Assembly (NCBI GenBank): GCA_040006675.1
Contig: JBDTWM010000098.1
Coordinates: 1 to 10,897 of the forward strand
DNA length: 10,897 nucleotides
Origin: Austwickia sp040006675
GTDB taxonomy: Bacteria > Actinomycetota > Actinomycetes > Actinomycetales > Dermatophilaceae
Direction: 5' to 3'
The position numbers and the translations under genes were made by a program. Below the pieces are notes generated by a model. The model was not told the DNA's origin and made no database searches. It saw nothing but the letters and a program-made list of their open reading frames with translations. Positions 1 through 6,150 of this stretch are shown in pieces; the first letter of the stretch is position 1; each line of letters opens with the position of its first letter.

Positions 1-165
1 CAGCACATTGTGAAGGGACCGACCCCCCGCAGGCGGCATCCCCCTTCACGACCTCTCACGCACCCACGCGTCCGCAAAATCTCACCGCGCGACCGTCTCC
101 ACCCACAGCGGACGCGGCTGAGGGCCAGGCCGACAGTGGCCGATTCGCATCACCCCACGATGGAC
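1..165. other. Non-coding stretch downstream of the feo operon
   Basis: No convincing gene lies here. The only structure I see is the inverted repeat at 10-49, described separately. The stretch follows the stop codon of the feoC-like gene on the minus strand and runs to the window edge, so it is probably the 3' flank of the iron operon. Open frames crossing it on either strand lack an SD motif, a good start codon or recognisable protein content. Confidence 0.5.
10..49. repeat. Stem-loop with 8-bp arms, possible terminator of feoABC
   Basis: GTGAAGGG at 10-17 is the exact reverse complement of CCCTTCAC at 42-49. The 24-nt loop contains a small inner pairing, CCG 27-29 with CGG 34-36. It lies about 117 bp beyond the feoC-like stop codon. 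No T-run follows on either strand, so it is not a canonical intrinsic terminator. It could act as an mRNA 3' stabiliser, a bidirectional terminator, or a protein-binding repeat. Confidence 0.35.
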
Positions 166-474
166 TCAGGCCGGGCGGCGCAGCGTCAACGCCACCAGAG
201 GACGCCCCGCGACAGGCTCGGCCCCAGAGGCGCACGAACCGTCGCCCCGGGCCGCGGCGCAACCTCCGCAGCCCTGGGGTGGGCAGCCGAGCGAGAACTC
301 CTCGGCTGTCAGGCGCCCGACCCGGACAAGATGCGCCACCCCCGCCGACACGGTGTCCATAGTCAGTCCGGTGCGGCGGGCCACCTCAGCCGGGCTGGAT
401 GCGCCCTCCTCGAACGCGCGCAGTATCGCCGTCAGGGGCCGACGCGCCGGCGCGACGCCACCACCGGCGCTCAT
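166..474 (-). CDS. feoC: FeoC-like small winged-helix protein with cysteine cluster
   Basis: A 102-aa protein and the last gene of the feo operon. Its ATG overlaps the feoB stop codon (ATGA), which indicates translational coupling. Residues about 14-58 read as a helix-turn-helix: an SPAEVARRTGL helix, then a second helix (DTVSAGVAHLV) and a short wing. Four cysteines follow at residues 64, 69, 72 and 81 (spacing C-x4-C-x2-C-x8-C). This is like the FeoC family, whose members carry a C-terminal cysteine motif that binds an Fe-S cluster. Known FeoC proteins associate with FeoB and stabilise or regulate it. The family assignment rests on position, size and the HTH-plus-cysteine layout. A DNA-binding regulatory role is possible but not shown. 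The last 20 residues look unstructured. Confidence 0.8.
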   Translation of the reverse strand: MSAGGGVAPARRPLTAILRAFEEGASSPAEVARRTGLTMDTVSAGVAHLVRVGRLTAEEFSLGCPPQGCGGCAAARGDGSCASGAEPVAGRPLVALTLRRPA

Positions 475-2546
475 AGGACCAGCCGCCCGATCTGGAAGAC
501 GGCCACCGCGAGCACCCACGCGGTCGACAGTTGGATCGCGATCCCGAACGCCGTCCAACGCCACCCGACCTCGCGGAGCTGCGCGGCGAGCGTCGCGATG
601 CACGGCGTGTATGCGAGCAGGAACACCATGAACGCCAGCACCGCGGGAAGGGCGTGTCCTCTCGACGAGGTTTCGAACGCCTCCTGAATATGGCCGGACA
701 GGTCGGCCGAGCGGTTCGCCTCGTCCGGACTGTCCACCGCGTACGTCTGCGCCCAGCTCGAGATCACCGCCTCCTTGGCCACGAACCCGACCACCAGGGC
801 GCTTGTCGTCTGCCACTGCGCGAAGCCCGCCGGTTCGAACGCCGGCGTGATCGCCTGTGCCGCGACCCCGTACGCGCTGTCCTCCGTGGCGACCTGGCCG
901 AACGACCCTGTTCCGTGCACCGGTGTGGACTGCAACGCCCAGACGACGATGACCGTGGCCACGATGATGCCGCCCGCGGTCCTGAGGAACCCGCGCAGCC
1001 GTAGCCACATGACCGACAGCGACAGGCGCGCGGTGGGCCGCTGGTATGGCGGCAGGTCGATGATCAGCGCTTCCTGGCCCATGGTCCGCCACAACGTCGT
1101 GCGCAGGGCCAGGCCGACGAGGACCACCAGGACGATCGACGTCAGATACATCGCGAAGACGACCGTGCCTGCGTGGGCGGGGAAGAAGATGCCGGCCAAC
1201 AGCACGTACACGGTGAGGCGGGCGCTGCACGACGTGAACGGCACGAGCAGAGCCACGAGAATCCGTTGTCGCGCGTGGCCGAGGATCCGCGTCGCGGCGA
1301 TCGCGGGCACGTTGCACCCGAACCCCACGACCAGCGGGAGAAACGCCTTGCCCGGCAGCCCCAGGCGACGCATCAGTCGATCGGTGACCACCGCGGCCCT
1401 GGCCATGTAGCCGGAGTCTTCTAGCACCGCCAGCAGCAGGAACATGATCGCCATGAGCGGGAGGAACGTCAGGAGCATCCCGACGCCCGCGATGAGGCCG
1501 TTGGTCACCAGGCCGGCGATCGGGGTCTGGGCGAGCCCCACCGCGGTGAGAGCAGCGGTCGCCGCCGCGGTGACCGGTCCGGTGAAGAAAGCATCGAGGC
1601 CCTCCTGCAACGGGGCGGCGACCGTCGTCGTGATCTGGAACACGCACCACATCGCAGCGAGGAAGATGATCGGGCCCCAGACACGGTGGGTGGCCCAGCG
1701 GTCGATCCGATCCGACCAGTCCACCCGGGCCTCACCGGTGCGCTTCGTCGCTGCGGCGACAGCCGCTTCGATCCACGCGAACCGCTCGTCGTCGAGAGCC
1801 AGTTCGTCGGACGCATCAACGTCGATCTCGCGGTGCGGCAATTCTGGGGCCCGCAGAGCGGCCGCCGTGGCCGCGGCGAACTCGACGTGGCCGCGCCGAC
1901 GCCGCGGGTCAAGTTCGACAACGGGACAGCCGGTCGCGGCCGACAGCGCCGTGGCGTCCACGTGGACGCCACGGCGGGCGGCCACGTCGAGCATCGTGAG
2001 GGCGATCACCACCCGGTACGGGTACTCGCGCAGCTGGGCGACCAGGTGCAGGCTGCGCGCCAGGTGGGCGGCGTCCACGACGACCAGGACGGCGTCGGGT
2101 CGCTCGGCAGGGGGCACATCGACGAGCAGGCCGCGGGTCAGCGCCTCGTCCGGTGAGGCCGGATCGAGGCTGTACGCGCCTGGGAGGTCCAGAACGGTGG
2201 CGGCCCGGTCGAGTCCGGCCCGGGCCGGCCACACGCCGGAGCCCACCTCCACCGTGGTCCCCGGCCAGTTGCCCACCGCGCGCCGAGAGCCGGTCATCGC
2301 GTTGAACAGCGTCGACTTGCCGGCGTTGGGGGCGCCGGCAAGCGCGATCACGGGGCTGCCCGCACCGGCGGTGACGCTCGCTCCGTCGGCACAACAGGGC
2401 GCCTCCAGGCGAGGGGCGGCCAGACGCGCGGCAGCCAAGGCCGACCCGTCCCTCGTCGCGGTCGATCCCGCAGCGCCGAGGTGGCCGTCGGCCTCCTCGC
2501 CCGCGTGCGCCTGCGGAGGAGTCTCCATCCGACCCCCCGCCTTCAT
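471..2546 (-). CDS. feoB: Ferrous iron transporter FeoB (GTPase-permease)
   Basis: A 691-aa inner-membrane Fe(II) importer with an N-terminal G domain fused to a permease. Visible motifs: G1 GAPNAGKST at 71-79, switch I NWPGTTV at 93-99, and G3 DLPG at 120-123. The G4 position reads TMLD at 184-187, so Thr stands where most FeoB have Asn. Hydrophobic segments run from about residue 290 to the end and include the conserved GFGCNVPA (408-415) and SCSARL (439-444) Gate motifs, as well as FVAKEAV and LAYTPCIATL. The roughly 70 residues before G1 are Ala-rich and poorly conserved, with a Cys-Cys pair near residues 51-52. I chose the ATG that overlaps the feoA stop (ATGA). An upstream in-frame start at 2576 and a downstream ATG at 2528 are also possible. 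The length is usual for a short FeoB. Confidence 0.96.
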   Translation of the reverse strand: MKAGGRMETPPQAHAGEEADGHLGAAGSTATRDGSALAAARLAAPRLEAPCCADGASVTAGAGSPVIALAGAPNAGKSTLFNAMTGSRRAVGNWPGTTVEVGSGVWPARAGLDRAATVLDLPGAYSLDPASPDEALTRGLLVDVPPAERPDAVLVVVDAAHLARSLHLVAQLREYPYRVVIALTMLDVAARRGVHVDATALSAATGCPVVELDPRRRRGHVEFAAATAAALRAPELPHREIDVDASDELALDDERFAWIEAAVAAATKRTGEARVDWSDRIDRWATHRVWGPIIFLAAMWCVFQITTTVAAPLQEGLDAFFTGPVTAAATAALTAVGLAQTPIAGLVTNGLIAGVGMLLTFLPLMAIMFLLLAVLEDSGYMARAAVVTDRLMRRLGLPGKAFLPLVVGFGCNVPAIAATRILGHARQRILVALLVPFTSCSARLTVYVLLAGIFFPAHAGTVVFAMYLTSIVLVVLVGLALRTTLWRTMGQEALIIDLPPYQRPTARLSLSVMWLRLRGFLRTAGGIIVATVIVVWALQSTPVHGTGSFGQVATEDSAYGVAAQAITPAFEPAGFAQWQTTSALVVGFVAKEAVISSWAQTYAVDSPDEANRSADLSGHIQEAFETSSRGHALPAVLAFMVFLLAYTPCIATLAAQLREVGWRWTAFGIAIQLSTAWVLAVAVFQIGRLVL

Positions 2547-2887
2547 GTGGTGGTCCGTTCCTGCGCCAGCAGACACGTGGCCGTCGCCCGGTCCAGCGCG
2601 ATACGAGACCCGGCCACGGCGACGATGCGTCCTCCTCCGGCCGTCACGCGCAACACCTGGATGTCGGCACCAGGCCGCAAACCCAGCTGCGCGAGACGCC
2701 TGCGTACCGACTCCTCAGTGCGAACCTCGTTGAGCACCAAGGGCACCCCACGCCGCGCGCTAGCCACGTCGCACGTGACGAGCACCTCGGGGATGGGCGC
2801 ATCCTTGCTGGTCACAGGATTTTCCATGGTAGCAGCGCACCCGCCTGCAGGAGGATGGCCCGGAAGAGGCGTGGTCGTGATCGGCAC
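2543..2887 (-). CDS. feoA: FeoA, small SH3-like partner of FeoB
   Basis: A 114-aa protein and the first gene of feoABC. The core, residues about 52-110, has the FeoA pattern: an RRRLAQLGLRPGADIQVL helix-turn-strand, then GGGRIVAVAGSRIALDR and a final helix. FeoA is a small cytoplasmic SH3-like protein needed for FeoB-mediated Fe(II) uptake. I give the GTG at 2887 as start because TAGCGT sits exactly 6 nt before it, the spacing expected for a leaderless transcript. The ATG at 2827 (residue 21; 94-aa product) is a serious alternative. The 20 extra codons are poorer in G/C at third positions than the rest, and the core does not need them. The stop overlaps the feoB start. A DtxR/IdeR-like box just upstream suggests repression by iron. 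Confidence 0.88.
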   Translation of the reverse strand: MPITTTPLPGHPPAGGCAATMENPVTSKDAPIPEVLVTCDVASARRGVPLVLNEVRTEESVRRRLAQLGLRPGADIQVLRVTAGGGRIVAVAGSRIALDRATATCLLAQERTTT

Positions 2888-2893
2888 GCTTCC

Positions 2894-2899
2894 ACGCTA
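2894..2899 (-). promoter_or_regulatory. Putative -10 element of feoABC
   Basis: On the minus strand TAGCGT is followed by 6 nt and then GTG at 2887, so transcription would begin at or next to the start codon. No good -35 hexamer is visible. The region where it would lie is occupied by the iron box. Confidence 0.45.
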
Positions 2900-2904
2900 C
2901 ACTC

Positions 2905-2923
2905 CGAGGTAAGGCTTACCTAA
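2905..2923. promoter_or_regulatory. DtxR/IdeR-type iron box
   Basis: The 19-bp plus-strand site contains a perfect 7-bp inverted repeat with a 1-nt centre (AGGTAAG-G-CTTACCT, 2907-2921). It matches the DtxR/IdeR consensus TTAGGTTAGGCTAACCTAA at 15 of 19 positions, comparing against the consensus from memory. It covers about -18 to -36 relative to a start at 2887, so a bound repressor would block the promoter. The regulator in actinobacteria is Fe(II)-loaded DtxR/IdeR, which fits control of a ferrous-iron importer. The repressor gene is not in this window. Confidence 0.82.
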
Positions 2924-2956
2924 GTAAATGGGAGAACTGGTCGCCTGTGAATGAAG

Positions 2957-3790
2957 CTACCCGCCGGTGGGGCGCGGCACCTCGCCGCCGGGTGTGGCGG
3001 CGGGGTCGCTCGGGTCGACGTCCACAAGATCGTTCACGTTCAGGCCTTTGGCGAGACGACGATCCCGCACCTCCTGCGCGTCGAGGGCGCTCGCCTCCTC
3101 CAAGGTCGGCGCGGTTCCTCCGAGCCGCTGCGGCAGGAACTGCAGGTCCGCACCGCTCAGCCGCGGGTACTCGGCCTGTTCGATGTCGAGCATCTCGCGC
3201 ATACGAGCCTTCACCTCGTCGTTGAACCCGTCGAGGTCCACGCCGCGCGGCACCGGCATCAGCTCGCCCACCCGGATCGCGATCGGCGTCCCCGTCCGGC
3301 CGAGTCGCTTCGGCTTGCCTTTCGTCCACACGCGCTGGCTGCCCCAGATCACGACCGGCAACACCGGGACCCGGGCCGCCTGCGCCATCCGCACCGCCCC
3401 CGTCTTGAACTCTTTGAGTTCGAAGCTACGACTGATCGTGGCTTCCGGGAAAACGCCGACGATCTCCCCTCCCCGTAGCGCCGTGAGAGCGGCCCGAAAA
3501 GATGCGGCCCCGGCCTCGCGATCGACGGGAATGTGCCGCATGCCGCGCATGATCGGGCCCGCGACCGGGTGCCGGAAGATCGCCTCCTTGCACATGAACC
3601 GCACGACCCGGCCGCGTTGGTGCGCAGGTAGTCCCGCGTACGTGAAGTCCAGGTAGCCCGTGTGGTTGATCACCATCACGGCCCCACCGGCCCACGGGAT
3701 GTTCTCGGCCCCGCTGATGCGCAAACGCAGCCCCTGCGCGGCAAACAGGCCGCGCGCCAGCGCGATGATAGGGGTGTAGACGGGCTCCAT
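2957..3790 (-). CDS. PlsC-family 1-acyl-sn-glycerol-3-phosphate acyltransferase
   Basis: A 277-aa phospholipid/glycerolipid acyltransferase that would transfer an acyl chain to lysophosphatidic acid or a related acceptor at the membrane. The catalytic HX4D motif is NHTGYLD, with H43 and D48. GMRHIPVDR at 83-91 is the conserved second block. FPEATIS at 114-120 is the acceptor-binding block, usually FPEGTRS; Ala replaces Gly and Ile replaces Arg here. VPVLPVVIWG at 141-150 is the fourth block. The C-terminal 70 residues are outside the domain and end in a Pro/Gly-rich tail. The ATG at 3790 is chosen because homology begins there and TACGTT lies 6 nt upstream. It is divergent from the PEBP gene and 69 bp upstream of feoA, from which the iron box separates it. 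Confidence 0.9.
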   Translation of the reverse strand: MEPVYTPIIALARGLFAAQGLRLRISGAENIPWAGGAVMVINHTGYLDFTYAGLPAHQRGRVVRFMCKEAIFRHPVAGPIMRGMRHIPVDREAGAASFRAALTALRGGEIVGVFPEATISRSFELKEFKTGAVRMAQAARVPVLPVVIWGSQRVWTKGKPKRLGRTGTPIAIRVGELMPVPRGVDLDGFNDEVKARMREMLDIEQAEYPRLSGADLQFLPQRLGGTAPTLEEASALDAQEVRDRRLAKGLNVNDLVDVDPSDPAATPGGEVPRPTGG

Positions 3791-3796
3791 GGCGAC

Positions 3797-3802
3797 AACG
3801 TA
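3797..3802 (-). promoter_or_regulatory. Putative -10 element of the plsC-like gene
   Basis: TACGTT on the minus strand is followed by 6 nt and then ATG at 3790. This implies a leaderless mRNA, and no SD motif is present. No clear -35 hexamer is seen. Confidence 0.45.
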
Positions 3803-3894
3803 GCCGACGCGACCGTGGCGACACCCTTCGGTCGGCGCGAGCGCGAATCCACGCGAGGAGCTCGCTCGTGCTCGGAGGGGTCGTGCCTTGAGCG

Positions 3895-3906
3895 TCTCGT
3901 TCGAGA
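3895..3906. repeat. Short palindrome in the divergent plsC-like/PEBP promoter region
   Basis: TCTCG-TT-CGAGA is a perfect 5-bp inverted repeat with a 2-nt centre. It is centred about 39 bp upstream of the PEBP start, a suitable place for an operator. It is short and found once, so it may be chance in GC-rich DNA. Confidence 0.2.
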
Positions 3907-3927
3907 GCCGCCGTCGGTGGTCCTCGA

Positions 3928-3933
3928 TAGGGT
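3928..3933 (+). promoter_or_regulatory. Putative -10 element of the PEBP gene
   Basis: TAGGGT is followed by TTGCGC and then ATG at 3940, the same 6-nt spacing as at other genes in the window. The AGGG inside it could alternatively serve as a Shine-Dalgarno sequence 7 nt before the ATG, so leaderless and leadered readings both remain possible. Confidence 0.4.
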
Positions 3934-3939
3934 TTGCGC

Positions 3940-4470
3940 ATGAATCTCGACCGACCCACTCCCCCAGACCCGTACGCCCAGCTCCCGCAAGTGCCCTCCT
4001 TCGGCGTCGTGGCCGACTTCGCCGACGGCGCCATGTTGCCCGACGCGCAGGTGTATGCGGCGGGCAACACCTCGCCACGGCTTCGCTGGTCGGGCGCCCC
4101 CGCCGGGACCAAGAGTTATGCGGTGAGCTGCTACGACCCGGACGCACCGACCCCGTCGGGATTCTGGCACTGGTTCGTCGTAAACGTGCCAGGCTCCGTC
4201 ACCGAGCTCGCCGAGGGGGCCGGAGCAGCGCCGGGCACCGCCCTGCCTGAGGGAGCCTCCCACCTTGGCAACGACTTCGGCACTCGTGACTTCGGCGGGG
4301 CCGCGCCGCCCCCCGGGGACCGTGCGCACCGCTACATGTTCGCGGTGACGGCTCTCGACGTGGAGCGGCTGGACGTGGAACCGGACACTGCCCCGGCGAA
4401 GGCGAGCTTCCTCATGCTGTCCCATGTGATCGGCCGAGGCATCGTCACCGGGATGTACGCGGCGTCCTGA
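3940..4470 (+). CDS. PEBP family protein (YbhB/YbcL, Raf-kinase-inhibitor-like)
   Basis: A 176-aa soluble protein of the phosphatidylethanolamine-binding family. Ligand-pocket motifs are present: YDPDAPTPSGFWHW at residues 65-78 (the DPDxP motif, then the conserved WHW) and GDRAHRYMF at 126-134 (the GxxHRY-type motif). No signal peptide is visible, so it is probably cytoplasmic. Bacterial members are widespread and their role is poorly defined; binding of phospholipid head groups or small anions is assumed by analogy. The ATG at 3940 is preferred to the TTG two codons upstream, because AGGG or TAGGGT is placed correctly for it. It is the only plus-strand gene in the left half. Its last 26 bp overlap the 3' end of the convergent methyltransferase gene. 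Confidence 0.93.
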   Translation: MNLDRPTPPDPYAQLPQVPSFGVVADFADGAMLPDAQVYAAGNTSPRLRWSGAPAGTKSYAVSCYDPDAPTPSGFWHWFVVNVPGSVTELAEGAGAAPGTALPEGASHLGNDFGTRDFGGAAPPPGDRAHRYMFAVTALDVERLDVEPDTAPAKASFLMLSHVIGRGIVTGMYAAS

Positions 4471-5266
4471 GCGCCCACGCGGCGACCGCCCCGGCGGCGG
4501 CCACGTTGAGCGAATCGACACCACCTGCCATCGGGATGCGGACCACGTGGTCGCAGGCGGCCACGGTTCGCCCGGCAAGCCCGTCACCCTCCGTGCCGAG
4601 CACGAGGGCGAGACGTTCCGGCGCCTCCGCCGCGAACTCATCCAGCCCGATCGCCTGGGCGTGCAGCGTGAGCGCGACGACCGCGAAACCAGCCGCTCTC
4701 AGTTTTTCGATGCCGCCGGGCCAGGAGTCGATCCGCGCCCACGGCACCTGAAAGACCGCGCCCATCGAGACCCGGACGCTGCGCCGGTAGAGCGGGTCCG
4801 CGCAGCGTGGGGTGATAAGCACCCCGTCCATCCCGAGGGCGGCGACACTGCGAAAGAGTGCACCCACGTTGGTGTGGTCGACAATGTCCTCCAGCACGAT
4901 GACCCGCCGTGCTCCGGTCAGCACGTGCTCGGGGGTCAGCAGCTCGGGGCGATGCATCGACGCCAACGCTCCACGGTGCAGGTGGAACCCGGTGAGCGCG
5001 GAGATCACCGGGTGCTCACCGACGTACACGGGCACTCCGTCCGCGTCGGCTGCGGCGATGAGGTCGTCGAGATCATCCAGCCAGCGGGGGGCGAGTAGGT
5101 ACGAGCGAGGTCGGTGCCCCGCGGCGAGGGCCCGCCGGATGACCTTCTCGCTCTCGGCGAGGTAGAGCCCGCGCTCCGGCTCGACCCTCGTGCGCAGCAC
5201 CATGTCCGTCAGCCGGAGGTAGTCCTCCAGCCGGGGGTCCGACGGGTCGTCCACCTCGATGAGCAA
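4445..5266 (-). CDS. TrmH/SpoU-family RNA 2'-O-methyltransferase
   Basis: A 273-aa SPOUT-class, SAM-dependent methyltransferase that would methylate a ribose 2'-OH in rRNA or tRNA. An N-terminal substrate-binding domain (residues about 10-105) contains the RGLYLAESEKVIRRAL block. The three SpoU motifs follow: NVGALFRSVAALG at 133-145 (N133 and catalytic R139), LVLGTEGDGL at 221-230, and IPMAGGVDSLNVAAA at 245-259. The target nucleotide cannot be told from sequence. The start is the TTG at 5266, preceded by GAGGCGGG in the SD position. A GTG at 5254 lacks an SD. It begins 10 nt after the TauE-like stop, so it is probably co-transcribed with that gene. It overlaps the PEBP gene by 26 bp tail to tail. 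Confidence 0.93.
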   Translation of the reverse strand: MLIEVDDPSDPRLEDYLRLTDMVLRTRVEPERGLYLAESEKVIRRALAAGHRPRSYLLAPRWLDDLDDLIAAADADGVPVYVGEHPVISALTGFHLHRGALASMHRPELLTPEHVLTGARRVIVLEDIVDHTNVGALFRSVAALGMDGVLITPRCADPLYRRSVRVSMGAVFQVPWARIDSWPGGIEKLRAAGFAVVALTLHAQAIGLDEFAAEAPERLALVLGTEGDGLAGRTVAACDHVVRIPMAGGVDSLNVAAAGAVAAWALRTPRTSR

Positions 5267-5276
5267 TCGTCCCGCC

Positions 5277-6101
5277 TCAGCTGTAGAAGGTCAGCCGGGC
5301 CAGCGCGAACAGGCCCACCGCCAGGATCGTCCCGCGCAGCACCGGTGGGGGCAGGCGCCGACCGATATGGCTGCCGATGAGACCGCCCACGGCGCTGCCG
5401 ATGCCGATCAGCAGCACCACCAGCCAGTCGATCTGTGACCAGCGCAAGGTCATGAACAGCACCGCCGCGATCAGATTGACACAGGGGACGAGGGCATTCT
5501 TCACCGCGTTGATACTTTGCAGCCCCACGGTGAGGAGCACGCTGAGCAGCCCGACGAGGATGACCCCCTGCGCCGCCCCGAAGTAGCCGCCGTAAACGCC
5601 GGTGAAGAAGACGGCAGCCGGCACGGTCACGTGGCGACTCGGGATGCGTCCCGGTTCCTCGTCGCCCTGGGCCGATGCCGACGGGACGGCCTGGGCCGGC
5701 TCCGCCGTACGGGCGACGCGACCGGAGACCCACGCCTGGAGGCGGGGCCCGACCGCGACCAGGACCAGGCCGAACAGCACGAGTGCCGGGACCACGGCCG
5801 AAAACACCGCGGGCGGAAGAACGAGCAGCATGAGCGCGCCGATCAAGCCACCAGCGAAGGCCCACGGCAGTAAGCGACGAACCAACCTCCCGTGCCCGGC
5901 CAGTTCGCGGCGGTAACCGTACGCGCCCGCAAGCCCACCCGGTAGCAGCCCCACGTTGTTACTCATATTGGCGACAAGCGGCGGGTAGCCGAGGACCAGC
6001 AAGGTCGGGAACGTCACCAAAGTCCCGGAGCCGACGACCGTATTGATGGTGCCCGCCGCCATCCCTGCGAGGAGGATGGCGCCGGCGTCGACGAGAGGCA
6101 T
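5277..6101 (-). CDS. TauE/SafE family anion permease (sulfite exporter family)
   Basis: A 274-aa integral membrane protein with about eight hydrophobic segments. It has the two related family halves. The N-terminal block is GTINTVVGSG plus a Pro-Thr-Leu helix and NMSNNVGLLPG (about 17-55). The C-terminal block is GVYGGYFGAAQGV plus NAVKNAL (about 168-204). A charged loop of about 40 residues (120-158) joins the halves. Family members export sulfite, sulfoacetate or related small organosulfur anions, but the substrate is unknown here. The ATG at 6101 matches the domain start, and TACGGT lies 6 nt before it. It follows the SPFH stop by 49 nt, so read-through from the nfeD unit is also likely, and it leads into the methyltransferase after 10 nt. 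Confidence 0.92.
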   Translation of the reverse strand: MPLVDAGAILLAGMAAGTINTVVGSGTLVTFPTLLVLGYPPLVANMSNNVGLLPGGLAGAYGYRRELAGHGRLVRRLLPWAFAGGLIGALMLLVLPPAVFSAVVPALVLFGLVLVAVGPRLQAWVSGRVARTAEPAQAVPSASAQGDEEPGRIPSRHVTVPAAVFFTGVYGGYFGAAQGVILVGLLSVLLTVGLQSINAVKNALVPCVNLIAAVLFMTLRWSQIDWLVVLLIGIGSAVGGLIGSHIGRRLPPPVLRGTILAVGLFALARLTFYS

Positions 6102-6107
6102 CCGCAC

Positions 6108-6113
6108 ACCGTA
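6108..6113 (-). promoter_or_regulatory. Putative -10 element of the TauE-like gene
   Basis: TACGGT on the minus strand, then GTGCGG, then ATG at 6101. This would give an internal leaderless promoter inside the nfeD-SPFH-tauE-trmH run. The ATG has no SD motif, which agrees with this reading. Confidence 0.4.
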
Positions 6114-6150
6114 TCGGGGCGGGCGTATCTCGACCGATCGGGGAGAAAGC

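Noticed and set aside
475..1650. Open minus-strand frame upstream of the feoC-like start, in the same reading frame
   Set aside because: It overlaps feoB in another frame and its translation is low-complexity Gly/Arg. Only the part from the ATG at 474 is a sensible protein.
1444..2733. Long plus-strand open frame opposite feoB and feoA
   Set aside because: It lies wholly antisense to clear genes, is rich in Ser/Arg/Thr as expected for a shadow frame in GC-rich DNA, and has no recognisable domain.
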